A stretch of DNA of 64,000 bases from Marinobacter sp. LQ44 (GTDB taxonomy: Bacteria > Pseudomonadota > Gammaproteobacteria > Pseudomonadales > Oleiphilaceae). Shown here piece by piece: positions 1-8,881 of the stretch (its first letter is position 1; every line of letters starts with the position of its first letter). Position numbers and translations under genes: made by a program. The notes below the pieces were generated by a model. It ran no database searches. It saw only the letters and a program-made list of their open reading frames with translations, and was not told the origin of the DNA. The stretch lies in the NCBI RefSeq assembly GCF_001447155.2, contig NZ_CP014754.1, positions 3,968,001 to 4,032,000 of the forward strand. Reading direction: 5' to 3'.

Positions 1-614
1 GCGCCTAGCGCTTTCAGACGTTCAAGTTTTTCGTCGCTTGAAGAGGTAGCAATGACGGTAGCACCGGCCATTTTAGCGAACTGCAGGGCGAAAATTGAAA
101 CGCCACCAGTGCCTTGGACGAGCACGGTGTCGCCCGGCTTGAGTGAGTCATCGGCCATCAGGGCGCGCCATGCAGTAAGGCCGGCGGTGGTAAGCGTCGA
201 CGCTTCAGCATGGCTGTAGCCAGTAGGCGCGAGGGTGAACGATGTGGCTTTGGCCGTCACTTGCTCGCGAGCGTAGCCGTCAATGCCATCACCTGGCACG
301 CTAACAAAGCCTTCAACCAGTGGCGCACCGTTGATCCACTCCGGGAAGAAGGTGCTGACGACCGAGTCACCCACCTTGAATTCAGTGACATCTGGGCCGA
401 CAGCAATGACTTCACCTGCACCATCGGCCATGGGGATGCGTTTTTCGGCAGGGCCCCATATACCGGTGACCACCGCGAAGTCGTGGTAGTTGAGCGAGTT
501 GGCGTGAAGGCGTACGGTGATTTCGCCACGCGCTGCGGCTCGGACTTCGCTGCTGCCAACCACAACCTTTTCATAGCCGCCACCGGGTTGGACGAAGATA
601 GCTTTGCTGCTCAT
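1..614 (-). CDS. Zinc-independent MDR oxidoreductase (quinone/alcohol dehydrogenase type), 3' part cut by window edge
   Basis: The reverse strand from ATG at 614 reads an N-terminal GroES-like domain (MSSKAIFVQPGGGYEK; LNYHDFAVVTG at about residues 41-51) followed by the start of the Rossmann nucleotide-binding domain (VLVQGTGGVSIFALQFAKMAGA, about residues 163-184). These match medium-chain dehydrogenase/reductases that reduce quinones or alcohols with NAD(P)H in the cytoplasm. The usual structural-zinc cysteine cluster is absent from the visible part, which favours the zinc-independent branch. AAGGA lies six bases before the ATG. About 205 residues are visible of a usual 330-340; the C-terminus lies beyond base 1. 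The ArsR-type regulator starts just upstream on the same strand and probably controls it. The substrate cannot be named. Confidence 0.85.
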   Translation of the reverse strand, partial: MSSKAIFVQPGGGYEKVVVGSSEVRAAARGEITVRLHANSLNYHDFAVVTGIWGPAEKRIPMADGAGEVIAVGPDVTEFKVGDSVVSTFFPEWINGAPLVEGFVSVPGDGIDGYAREQVTAKATSFTLAPTGYSHAEASTLTTAGLTAWRALMADDSLKPGDTVLVQGTGGVSIFALQFAKMAGATVIATSSSDEKLERLKALG

Positions 615-669
615 AGGGGTTTCCTTATGTTTTCTAATTACGCGAAATAACGAAATGAAAGTTTAAAAA

Positions 670-975
670 TTACAATTCGATGATCAACCTACCCGCAAAG
701 TCATCAATCGCCTGCTCATTGCGCCGGTAGTAAGTCCACTTTCCGATGCGGGTGGTTAGCACGAAGCCTGCACGTTGCAAGATAGCTAAATGTGCAGACG
801 CGGCAGAAGGTGAAAGCCCGGCCTTGTGCTGCAAATGGGTTACGCACACTCCTATCGCAGGATCGCCATGATCCTGAGGTGGGAAATTACTGAGTGGGTC
901 TTTGAGCCACTCCATCATTTGCATGCGAGTGTCATTGCCCAGGGCTTTGAGCTGTTCAAGTATCATGGTCGGCAA
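670..975 (-). CDS. ArsR/SmtB-family winged-helix repressor
   Basis: A 101-residue cytoplasmic DNA-binding protein. The stretch LKALGNDTRMQMMEWL (about 9-24) and the recognition helix region AGLSPSAASAHLAILQRAGFV (about 52-72) are the typical ArsR-family winged HTH, followed by a wing (GKWTYYRRNE). The canonical metal-binding ELCVC motif on the recognition helix is absent, so it may sense something other than metal; single Cys44 is the only cysteine. ATG codons exist at 975 and 966, and either could be the start. It lies 55 bp upstream of the MDR oxidoreductase on the same strand, so the pair is probably one autoregulated operon. Confidence 0.85.
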   Translation of the reverse strand: MPTMILEQLKALGNDTRMQMMEWLKDPLSNFPPQDHGDPAIGVCVTHLQHKAGLSPSAASAHLAILQRAGFVLTTRIGKWTYYRRNEQAIDDFAGRLIIEL

Positions 976-1185
976 TGTTACGCTTTTTTACGAAATGTTC
1001 AATAAGTAATCTATTACCCTTCGCAAGGGTTTGAAATCAAAAAAACGCATCCAGCTGAATCGCCCCTACTTTTGTAGACGCATTGAATGACTGCTTGGAC
1101 TACCCCGCTCTGGTAGACATCCCCGGTCTATGCTTGAACGTCCGCTTCTGGCCGTTCTCTGTCGGTCATGGCCACTAAGCGTGCT

Positions 1186-1245
1186 GGTCAAATCCGATGC
1201 AATCGGTGGTCAGGTCGAATGCAAAGGTGGTCACGTGAAATGCAA
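1186..1245 (+). repeat. Three iterated GGTCA-N6-ATGCAA repeats
   Basis: Within the 320-bp stretch without genes (976-1296) there are three copies of GGTCA-N6-ATGCAA at 1186-1202, 1208-1224 and 1229-1245, spaced 22 and 21 bp apart (two helical turns). The rest of the gap shows nothing I can name. Iterated sites like this occur at the ends of multi-repeat transposons such as IS21-family elements, and as recombinase arm-type sites. Here they sit just beyond the 3' end of the recombinase-associated gene at 1297-1704. Confidence 0.6.
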
Positions 1246-1296
1246 TTTCGCATCTGGCGGCTCGGAACAAAAATTACAGGCCGTTTGATCTGTGGG

Positions 1297-1704
1297 TCAC
1301 GTTTTGTGGGAGGGCAGGGCTACTATTTTAAGGTCACCGCTTCTTGCTTTTAGGGCTCGCAGTTCTGCCATCAGAACTTCATTAATCGACGCGAGGTCAG
1401 CGGTTTTCAGGCGTAGCTCTTCTAGTTCTTGGCGGAGCAGTTTATTTTTCTCGCGTTCCGCTATGAGATCCTGATGCTTTACGTCGCGTTGGGCACGACT
1501 GGAGCGGCCCTGAGCCTCGCGGATTGCCTCGGCCACATTCGGGTAGTGGTTATGGATCAACGCCGTTGAGACGCCCGCCTCACGAGCTACTGCGGCAATA
1601 GTGACTTTGGTCTCACCTGTATGGGGTCGGCCACGTTGAATGCGAGCTAACGCAAGACGTAGATCTCGCTCTCGACTGTCGGATGTCTTGCGTGTTGTTT
1701 TCAT
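1297..1704 (-). CDS. Small HTH/coiled-coil protein of a tyrosine-recombinase transposition module (TnpC-like)
   Basis: A 135-residue protein. Residues about 30-60 (TKVTIAAVAREAGVSTALIHNHYP) form a TetR-like helix-turn-helix, and residues about 78-118 (EREKNKLLRQELEELRLK, then ASINEVLMAELRALKAR) form a coiled coil. There is no TetR ligand-binding domain. This size and build match the third protein of Tn554-type or similar recombinase modules, which usually follows two integrase genes. Its ATG overlaps the stop of the upstream integrase-tail fragment by 4 bp, supporting translational coupling in the original module. A plain transcriptional regulator is the alternative. Confidence 0.6.
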   Translation of the reverse strand: MKTTRKTSDSRERDLRLALARIQRGRPHTGETKVTIAAVAREAGVSTALIHNHYPNVAEAIREAQGRSSRAQRDVKHQDLIAEREKNKLLRQELEELRLKTADLASINEVLMAELRALKARSGDLKIVALPSHKT

Positions 1705-1910
1705 TCGTCAGCGGTCTCAGGTTCAAATTCAAGCTGTTCCAGTACATTCCGACAACGATCCAAATCACGCAGAACGCGCTGTCGACCACCTTCGCCGATG
1801 TCTTTACAGTCCAACAATCCTTTTAGGTTGTTGAAGAGACCTTGGTAGACCCCAGCGTGCTGGACACCAATCACAGAGCTGTCGCAGCCGCCACAGCGCG
1901 TTCTTTCCAT
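1701..1910 (-). pseudogene. C-terminal remnant of a recombinase/integrase gene
   Basis: An open frame of 69 residues containing CGGCDSSVIGVQHAGVYQGL near its start and a charged tail, ending 4 bp inside the following HTH/coiled-coil gene. The tight ATGA overlap with an intact TnpC-like gene suggests this is the tail of the integrase that normally precedes it. The CxxC pair resembles the zinc-finger-like tails of such proteins. Everything upstream is replaced by the ctaG gene in another frame, so the module was cut here. The assignment rests mainly on context. Confidence 0.4.
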
Positions 1911-2515
1911 TGTATTGCCGACGCGGCAGCCAGAACCAACATGCGTCTGCCATACCCCAACGATGAGGTGATCGCCGGCGGTCTTGGGTCAAAGATCAAC
2001 CACCAGAAGAGAAGACCATCCAGCAACATGCTCCAGTTCATGACCCAGTACAGCTCCCGGCTGAGCATGGCGTCGAAATGGATCGATGGCCACAGCCAGA
2101 AATAAATGAGCCCAACAAATAGGAAAAGGGCGATAAAGGGCTGTTGCAGAACCTGATAAACCCAACCCAGAGGCCGTAGCGCGCGCCTCCAGCCCGGGCG
2201 GATTTTTTCAAACCAGAACCGCAGGACCGGCAACGGATTGGACAGGGCGATAAGGATAGGCCCGATGTGATGAAGAATCAGATGCTGGCCCCGATGGACG
2301 AAGAACATGTATTGCGCGTAGTAATCGAAGCGCGTCTGCATCACCGCATAACAGATCAGCACCCCCAGGGTGAACGCAAAAATCCGTAGCGAGCCAGGCC
2401 GATCCTGATCCGGCATCCGAATTAGCCCGACGCCATAGAACCCCATCACGAGCATGTAGCTCAGCACGGTCAGCGGCGAGAAATCGTAGGGTAAAAGGTA
2501 GTCAAGCAGTGACAT
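1871..2515 (-). pseudogene. ctaG: CtaG-type cytochrome c oxidase assembly protein, 3'-truncated
   Basis: A polytopic membrane protein with at least five hydrophobic segments in the visible 200 residues (VLSYMLVMGFYGVGL; FAFTLGVLICYAVM; HHIGPILIALSNPL; PFIALFLFVGLIYFWLW; MLLDGLLFWWLIFDPRPP). The histidine-rich HRGQHLILHHIGP loop is typical of caa3-type CtaG family proteins, which help insert copper into oxidases. Homologues usually continue for about 60-80 more residues with further membrane spans. Here the sequence after about base 1911 becomes WKERAVAAATAL and stops, because the recombinase remnant begins there. It is the last gene of the operon starting at 6678, 22 bp after the DsbA-like gene. 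Confidence 0.7.
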
Positions 2516-2537
2516 AGCGTTGCCGGTTGTTTTGTTG

Positions 2538-3176
2538 TTATTTCAGTGACCCTACCTTGGATGTCACCAGGTCGTACAGTTCCTGAGGCCCCAGGCGGCT
2601 CAAGGTGTCTCCGTTAACGTAGAATGTTGGGGTTCCGGAAATTCCAACCGCCTTAACGTCCGCAGCATCCTGTTGAATAATGCCGTCAATCTCGGGTGAG
2701 TTCATACCGGCCCGAGCGGCTTCGACATCAAGTCCGGCTGACTCCGCCGCATCCCATGCTGCGGCGACCTTTGGATCATCGTGCCATTTCGGTTGTGCTT
2801 CCATAACAGCGTCCAGTACCGGCTCATAGACCCCCTGTTCACGGGCGGTTTCCAGGATTCTGACGGCCTCTTCCGAGCCTTTGTGAAACAATACGTAGCG
2901 CAGTACCAGACGCACGTTGTCCGGGTAGGCAGCCTGAATCTGTTTCACATAGGGATGCATGGCGCGACAACCTTCGCAGGATGGGTCGAAGAACTCGACA
3001 ATGGTTACCGGCGCGTCCTCAGGGCCAATAACGGGAGAGTAATCCCTCACCAGTGGCGTTTTTTCAACAACGGCGGGTTCATTAGTGCCCTGGGAGCGAT
3101 CGTAAATAACAAAAGCACCAGCAAAGACAACCAGACAAAAAAGAAGGAGACTGATGACCAGGGTTCGGGTTTGCAC
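2538..3176 (-). CDS. DsbA-like thiol-disulfide oxidoreductase, membrane-anchored or exported
   Basis: A 212-residue protein. An N-terminal hydrophobic segment (LVISLLLFCLVVFAGAFVIY, about 6-25) puts the rest in the periplasm. The thioredoxin-fold domain carries the active site FFDPSCEGCRAMHP (CEGC, about residues 66-75) and the cis-Pro loop GISGTPTFYVNGD (about 178-190), a DsbA/thioredoxin_4 pattern. It probably oxidises or isomerises cysteines of exported proteins, perhaps for copper or oxidase maturation given the next gene is ctaG. It lies in the minus-strand metal operon, 44 bp after the permease gene. Confidence 0.85.
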   Translation of the reverse strand: MQTRTLVISLLLFCLVVFAGAFVIYDRSQGTNEPAVVEKTPLVRDYSPVIGPEDAPVTIVEFFDPSCEGCRAMHPYVKQIQAAYPDNVRLVLRYVLFHKGSEEAVRILETAREQGVYEPVLDAVMEAQPKWHDDPKVAAAWDAAESAGLDVEAARAGMNSPEIDGIIQQDAADVKAVGISGTPTFYVNGDTLSRLGPQELYDLVTSKVGSLK

Positions 3177-3220
3177 GGGAGATCTTCCTATTTTAAATGA
3201 GTTTACGGGTTTCAGATTAT

Positions 3221-4231
3221 TCAGGTGTCCGGTAGCAGCCGACTAGGCACCCACCGCAGATAAAGCATCATTCCAAACAGTTCCAACAAAGACTGGACGA
3301 CAATCACCACGACGGCCACAGCCCAGGCCTCTGGCATTGACAGTGCCAAAGGTAAAACCACGAAGGAGTTGCGTGTTCCTAGGCTGAAGATGACGGTGCG
3401 ACCGGTTTCTACCGGTAATCGAAAGACCCGGCGCAGAGCCTTTCCAACCAGAGCCGCAGCTAGAAGATAGGCCGGAAATAGAATCATCAAGGGCCAGATA
3501 AGTGAGCCGGTACTGTCGATCTGGCTGACCTGTGTCATTGAGATGATGAACAGTACGACTGTCAGCAGAGGGACCGGCATCAGACCCATGAAGCGAATGA
3601 ACCCGATGGCTTTTCTGGAGTTTTCGGCCCATTTTTCAGTCAGAAATGCCAGGATAAGCGGGACAATAATCAGCCCGCCAAAGGCCGGCAGGAGGTGCCG
3701 CCCAAGCTCAAGATTCACGTCGAACTGATTACCCATGAAAAGCCAGAGGTAAAGTGGAAGAAGACCCAGTTGAGCAATCAGCAGAACCGGTGTTGCCGCA
3801 ATGGCTCGGGTGCTGTCCCCCTTGCCTAGGTGAGTGAAGGTGACAAACCAGTCGGTACAGGGCATCAGCAATACCAGAAGCACTCCCAACTTCAGCGCGT
3901 CATTGTCCGGCAGCGCCAATATCAGCAAGGCAGTGATCGCCGGCATGACCAGAAAATTTCCGGTGAGCAAGGCACCCATGAACCGACGGTCCCGGAACAT
4001 ATCAGACAGGTGGGTCAACGGTGTTTGAGTAAATGTGGCGTAGAGCAGAACTCCGAGCAACCCCCAGATTAAGTAATCCGGCACACTGTCACCGAGGGAT
4101 GATGTCCAATCCACAGACAGTCCGAAAACAACAGCGATGAGGTAGGCCCAGACCTGGTGGCGTTCAATTACGTCTCGCATGGCGTGCTCGTAACCGAGTG
4201 GAATGTCGGCCATTCGCAGCATATCTGCCAC
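3221..4231 (-). CDS. Acr3/bile-acid-symporter superfamily permease (arsenite-efflux-like)
   Basis: About 330 residues with ten predicted membrane helices. Helix 4 carries LVLLMPCTDWFVTFTHLGKGD; a cysteine in this position (here in PCTDW) is the conserved functional residue of the arsenical-resistance Acr3 group within the bile acid:sodium symporter fold. It is likely a proton-driven exporter of arsenite or a related anion in the inner membrane, but the substrate is not certain. The frame opens with GTG at 4231 (AAGGG four bases upstream) with ATG codons at 4222 and 4213, so the exact start is open. It sits between the CDF and DsbA-like genes. Confidence 0.75.
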   Translation of the reverse strand: MADMLRMADIPLGYEHAMRDVIERHQVWAYLIAVVFGLSVDWTSSLGDSVPDYLIWGLLGVLLYATFTQTPLTHLSDMFRDRRFMGALLTGNFLVMPAITALLILALPDNDALKLGVLLVLLMPCTDWFVTFTHLGKGDSTRAIAATPVLLIAQLGLLPLYLWLFMGNQFDVNLELGRHLLPAFGGLIIVPLILAFLTEKWAENSRKAIGFIRFMGLMPVPLLTVVLFIISMTQVSQIDSTGSLIWPLMILFPAYLLAAALVGKALRRVFRLPVETGRTVIFSLGTRNSFVVLPLALSMPEAWAVAVVVIVVQSLLELFGMMLYLRWVPSRLLPDT

Positions 4232-4255
4232 ACGGTACCCTTTTCAGCAGCCCTG

Positions 4256-5164
4256 CTAGCCATGGCCATAAGTATGGGCATCTTTGTGACTGTGATCAGG
4301 ATGTTCAAACTCCAATGTTGAATGAGTGATGCCGAACTCGTTTTCCAAAGTTCGTTTTATCCCACCCTTGACTTTTTCAAGTTCATTCCAGGCACTTATT
4401 TCGACCACCACATGGGCGTCGAGGGAGGCATCATGCTCACCCATCTGCCAGAAATGTACGTGGTGAAGGTCTAAAACGCCTTCTACGTTTGATAAAGCCT
4501 CGATGACAGAATCTGTGTCGATATCCAATGGACTACCCAGCATGAGTGTCCGGATGGTTCCGCCGATTTCCGTTAGACCCAGGTAGAGAATATAGCTTGC
4601 GATACCAATTGTGATCGCGGGATCAACCCAACGCATGTCGTACAGGAGAATCAGGGCGCCGCCTACAACGACTGCAATTGACGCAAACGCATCAGACAAG
4701 TTGTGTAGAAACAGCGCACGGATGTTGACGCTGTCCTTTTGCATGGAGTAAGTAAGCAGCGCGGTCAAACCATCCACTACCAATGCGATAATGCCAAGCC
4801 AAACTACCCACCACCCCTTGATTTCCGGGGGATCTATGAATCGCATGCCACCTTCGTAGATCAAATATGCCCCGATCATTATCAAAGTGGTGTAATTTAT
4901 GAGTGCCGCAACAACCTCAATTCTCCCGTAGCCAAAGGTCATCTTCGAGTCGGCCGGGCGGCGTGCAATCTTCCGCGCCGCAAATGCGATAAATAGTGAC
5001 GCCATATCCGAAAAGTTGTGTATAGCGTCGGCTATCAGCGCCAAGCTGCCAGCGAAGATCCCTCCAGCGATCTGAGCCAAGGTTAGGATACCGTTCGCCC
5101 AGATAGCTACTGCAACTCTCTTATCCTTAGTATCCGGTGACATGTGAGCATGCTCGTGGCCCAT
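4256..5164 (-). CDS. Cation diffusion facilitator (CDF) metal exporter
   Basis: A 302-residue inner-membrane antiporter that exports divalent metal (Zn2+, Cd2+ or similar) in exchange for protons. It has six predicted helices. Metal-site residues are visible in helix 2 (LIADAIHNFSDM, about 43-54) and helix 5 (LFLHNLSDAFAS), and a cytoplasmic C-terminal domain contains the HHVHFWQMG metal-binding region. Both termini are His-rich (MGHEHAHM; HSHKDAHTYGHG). GGAG occurs just upstream of the ATG. A 20-bp-stem hairpin (5202-5251) separates it from lspA, so its expression may be uncoupled from the genes upstream. Confidence 0.9.
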   Translation of the reverse strand: MGHEHAHMSPDTKDKRVAVAIWANGILTLAQIAGGIFAGSLALIADAIHNFSDMASLFIAFAARKIARRPADSKMTFGYGRIEVVAALINYTTLIMIGAYLIYEGGMRFIDPPEIKGWWVVWLGIIALVVDGLTALLTYSMQKDSVNIRALFLHNLSDAFASIAVVVGGALILLYDMRWVDPAITIGIASYILYLGLTEIGGTIRTLMLGSPLDIDTDSVIEALSNVEGVLDLHHVHFWQMGEHDASLDAHVVVEISAWNELEKVKGGIKRTLENEFGITHSTLEFEHPDHSHKDAHTYGHG

Positions 5165-5201
5165 TGTTTTCTCCTTGGTCGTTGCTGTTCAATTAAACGT
5201 A

Positions 5202-5251
5202 GTCGCAACACTCGCTAAGCCTGGCTCAGAGGGCTTAGCGAGTGTTGCGAC
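5202..5251 (-). terminator. Long perfect hairpin between lspA and the CDF gene
   Basis: GTCGCAACACTCGCTAAGCC at 5202-5221 pairs perfectly with 5232-5251 around a 10-base loop. There is no long T run, so it may act as an RNA stability element or a partial, attenuator-like terminator inside the operon rather than a strong terminator. Confidence 0.6.
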
Positions 5252-5261
5252 CGCGCGAAAA

Positions 5262-5777
5262 CTAGCCATTCTGGCGATTTTCCATGTTATTCCCGGCACC
5301 TTTCTCGGCTGTGAAGCCCGTGACCAAAATCATGGCCACGCTCAGGAGGATGAACACGTCGGCAAGGTTGAACGCCGGCCAATGCCAAGATTGCCAATGG
5401 AAATCCAGGTAATCGACAACGTAGCCTCGGAAAACTCGGTCGATGACATTTCCGAATGCACCGCCAAGTACCATCGCATAGGCCAGGGCTTCTGTTCGCT
5501 TATGGCTGTCCCGCATCAATTTGACCAGAACAGCCGAGACGACAACGGCTATCGCAATAAAAAAATATCGCTGCCAGCCCCCGCCATCGGCGAAGAGACT
5601 AAAGGCAGCGCCTTTATTCCATACGTGCACCCAATTAAAGAAAGGAGTGATCTCAACCGATTGCCCGTAAGCCATGGATTGCTGGACGAGCCATTTAATA
5701 AGCTGGTCGGCCAGCGCTACCAGTGTGGAAAAGCCGAGAAAGATAAACGTAGAAAAACTAGCACGGTGTTCAGACAT
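5262..5777 (-). CDS. lspA: Signal peptidase II (lipoprotein signal peptidase)
   Basis: A 171-residue inner-membrane aspartic protease that removes signal peptides from prolipoproteins. Four hydrophobic helices and the family motifs are present: WNKGAAFSLF, GGAFGNVIDR (catalytic Asp in VIDR) and FNLADVFILL (second catalytic Asp). It lies 4 bp after the N-terminally extended CDF gene. Extra lspA copies (pbrC-like) are a known companion of lead/cadmium operons under PbrR or CadR, which fits the promoter at 6712-6742. This is therefore likely the accessory metal-operon copy rather than the housekeeping one. Confidence 0.93.
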   Translation of the reverse strand: MSEHRASFSTFIFLGFSTLVALADQLIKWLVQQSMAYGQSVEITPFFNWVHVWNKGAAFSLFADGGGWQRYFFIAIAVVVSAVLVKLMRDSHKRTEALAYAMVLGGAFGNVIDRVFRGYVVDYLDFHWQSWHWPAFNLADVFILLSVAMILVTGFTAEKGAGNNMENRQNG

Positions 5778-5781
5778 CGAA

Positions 5782-6678
5782 TTATCCTTTTAGTGCAAGG
5801 ATGCGCTTGGCACCAATGAATACAATGCCTCCCACAACGCCGCCAATAACCAGATCCGGATAGTTTGAACCGGTCCAGGCAACAAGAAGCCCCGCAAGGA
5901 TAACTCCCAGATTGATAACCACATCATTGGCCGAAAAGATCCAGCTGGCTTTCATGTGAGCACCGCCTTCACGGTGTTTTGCGATCAGAAGAAGGCAGCT
6001 GATGTTGGCAACGAGAGCAACAGAGGCGACGGTCATCATCATTGACGACTGGGGATCACTGCCGAACAGAAAACGCCTGCCAACCTCAACCAGTACACCG
6101 ACGGCAAGGATAAGCTGGAGAATGCCAGCCACATGCGCAGCTCTGACCTGCATTTTGATGCCGTGCCCAACGGCGTAAAGAGCAAGACCGTAGACGGCAG
6201 CGTCGGCAAGCATGTCTAGCGAGTCTGCAATTAGGCCAGCAGACTGCGCGATCAGGCCCATCGTCATCTCGACCAGAAACATCAGGCCGTTGATTGCCAG
6301 CAGTATCCATAAAGTGCCGGATTCCTCAGTCTCGTTGGCATGAGACGATTCAGCCGCCCTGACGGACTCAGGGCTGGCGTCTTCTGTCTTCTGCAAGGAA
6401 GCCCCCAGACCCAGGGTTTCCAGTTTGTTGGTAATAGGTCCGGTTTCGCCTTGATGGATAATTTCCAGCTTTCGATTCGATAGGTCGAATGAGAGTGACT
6501 GAATGTTGTCAAAACCCGTGAGAGCCCTTCGAATCATTAGCTCTTCTGAGGGGCAATCCATTTTTGGCACGCTGTAGGTGCTGAGCTGGCTGCCTGTTTC
6601 GGCGGTGACGGGTCTCTGAAACTCATTGTTTACGACAGAATCTTCGCTGCCACACGGTCCATCGCAGGGTTTGCTCAT
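5782..6678 (-). CDS. CDF-type cation transporter with HMA-like N-terminal domain (PbrB/CzcD-like)
   Basis: A 298-residue protein. Residues about 35-90 (YSVPKMDCPSEELMIRRALTG, then SFDLSNRKLEIIH) form an HMA-like metal-binding domain with MDCPSEE in place of CxxC. A CDF membrane domain follows, with LIADSLDMLADAAVYG (about 140-155) and SANDVVINLGVIL as its two metal-site helices. A Cys-rich N-terminus (KPCDGPCG) precedes them. It probably exports Pb2+, Cd2+ or Zn2+ from the cytoplasm. It is the first gene after the MerR-type promoter, and its stop is 4 bp from the lspA start. Confidence 0.88.
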   Translation of the reverse strand: MSKPCDGPCGSEDSVVNNEFQRPVTAETGSQLSTYSVPKMDCPSEELMIRRALTGFDNIQSLSFDLSNRKLEIIHQGETGPITNKLETLGLGASLQKTEDASPESVRAAESSHANETEESGTLWILLAINGLMFLVEMTMGLIAQSAGLIADSLDMLADAAVYGLALYAVGHGIKMQVRAAHVAGILQLILAVGVLVEVGRRFLFGSDPQSSMMMTVASVALVANISCLLLIAKHREGGAHMKASWIFSANDVVINLGVILAGLLVAWTGSNYPDLVIGGVVGGIVFIGAKRILALKG

Positions 6679-6711
6679 TTTCGCGGCTCCGGTTCTTGCA
6701 CGAGTTCCGTT

Positions 6712-6742
6712 ATTTAAAACCCTGTAGTCACTACAGGGTCAA
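6712..6742 (-). promoter_or_regulatory. MerR-family (PbrR/CadR-type) promoter-operator
   Basis: On the minus strand, a -35 TTGACC (6742-6737) and a -10 TTAAAT (6717-6712) are separated by exactly 19 bp. The spacer is filled by a perfect dyad: ACCCTGTAGT, one central base, ACTACAGGGT (6719-6739). The over-long spacer with a central dyad is the hallmark of MerR-family activated promoters, and the half-site closely resembles PbrR/CadR operators. It drives the operon beginning at 6678. No MerR-family gene is present in the window. Confidence 0.9.
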
Positions 6743-6802
6743 CGTTAAGTCGTTAGTTTTTGACGACACTGGTTAATCCACCGCGATTCGACGGCTTGCG
6801 GC

Positions 6803-6826
6803 TTGACCCTGTAGTAACTAAAGGGT
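6803..6826 (+). promoter_or_regulatory. Second MerR-type operator, one mismatch
   Basis: TTGACC (6803-6808) followed by ACCCTGTAGT-A-ACTAAAGGGT (6806-6826, sharing bases), nearly identical to the operator at 6719-6739 but in plus orientation. The expected -10 position 19 bp on (GAACTG, 6828-6833) is poor, so this copy may be a decayed promoter or an auxiliary binding site. It points toward the broken dehydrogenase gene at 6863. Confidence 0.6.
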
Positions 6827-6862
6827 TGAACTGGAGTACGTCAAAAAGGAGTTTGAGCAACG

Positions 6863-7169
6863 ATGAGACAGAGCAACAAGAGCGTTCTTATCCTTGGTGG
6901 CTATGGAGCTGCAGGGGCGGCTATTGCAACACTCTTGGGGCAACGGATCGAAGGCAACATTGTCCTGGCAGGCCGGTCGCTGGACAAAGGGCGCAAACGG
7001 GCGGAACAGTTAGATCGCGAAGCCGGTGCCACAGGGCGTTTCAGCGCCAGTTCAATTGATGTGGCTGATGCTGCGCAAGCCAGGCAATGCTCGCATGAGC
7101 AAGAATATCGTTATTGTGGCATGCGATCTTTCCATGTCTGCTATTGAGAATCTGGTTCAAGGCTGTATC
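6863..7169 (+). pseudogene. Saccharopine-dehydrogenase-like NAD(P)-binding protein, frameshifted and cut by an IS3 element
   Basis: The frame from ATG at 6863 gives an N-terminal Rossmann motif (SVLILGGYGAAGAAIATLLG) and AGRSLDKGRKRAEQL, typical of saccharopine-dehydrogenase-like proteins. At about 7083 the homologous reading moves to another frame (SKNIVIVACDLSMSAIENLV, from the frame opening at 7026), so there is a frameshift. The gene is then cut at 7169 by the IS. About 100 residues of a usual 350-400 remain, so it cannot be functional. It lies downstream of the second MerR-type operator. Confidence 0.65.
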
Positions 7170-7177
7170 TGTAGTGG

Positions 7178-8340
<1,163 letters not shown>

Positions 8341-8407
8341 CAGACACCTCGTTTATGGTGGCGATCTTACCACCTACGTTGGTGTCCGGAATCATTGAAC
8401 CACTACA

Positions 8408-8764
8408 GATTCAAGTGGCGATAGTCGTCTCAATATCCTGCGAACCGTAGGGAAGGTCCGATTAAGCAACTTCGAAATCGGCGCAGTTTACCAGTTGGCA
8501 GAAGAAAGCGATGGCCCTGGAGAAGATACGTCTTATCTGGTTGGTGGTGCCGTTAATCTTGAGCGTTGGAAGATCAAGGCACAGTACGGACTGACCGAAG
8601 CCGAGACAACAAACGAGGAGCTAACCCTGCTGGCCTTGGGGCTCGATTATAAACTGGCGAGCAAGAGTAAGGTCTATGCGTATGTGTCTCAGGTGGAGGC
8701 GGACTTGGCCGACTCTGAGGACTCCACATTTGGTGTGGGCTTCGAGCATAAGTTTTCCATGTAG
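8408..8764 (+). pseudogene. C-terminal fragment of a general porin
   Basis: Directly after the IS right end an open frame reads SRLNILRTVGKVRLSNFEIG, then AVYQLAEESDGPG, and ends ...STFGVGFEHKFSM with a terminal aromatic-hydrophobic strand. This is the alternating beta-strand pattern and ending of a trimeric Gram-negative porin C-terminus. The N-terminal two-thirds are missing, removed at the IS junction. A Rho-independent terminator follows at 8882-8912. Confidence 0.75.
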
Positions 8765-8821
8765 AGTCGAGCGTGATCGCTGAATACAGGGGGACCGACG
8801 TATCTGAAATCTTTTCCGGAT

Positions 8822-8837
8822 TTCAAGCTCATTTAAG
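8822..8837 (+). promoter_or_regulatory. Degenerate TTCAA-N6-TTAAG box
   Basis: TTCAA (8822-8826) and TTAAG (8833-8837) are 11 bp apart and resemble the metal-island operator, notably the czcC copy (both have CTCAT in the spacer). One half deviates, no gene starts before the terminator at 8882, and the next gene (9013) is broken. It may be a decayed site. Confidence 0.3.
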
Positions 8838-8881
8838 GTTCGTGTGAGAGTCTACTTGTGAGTTAACTAAGGTTATTTAAT

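Noticed and set aside
1297..1704. Full TetR-family regulator
   Set aside because: Only the HTH resembles TetR. The rest is a short coiled coil with no ligand-binding domain, and the gene is coupled to a recombinase tail.
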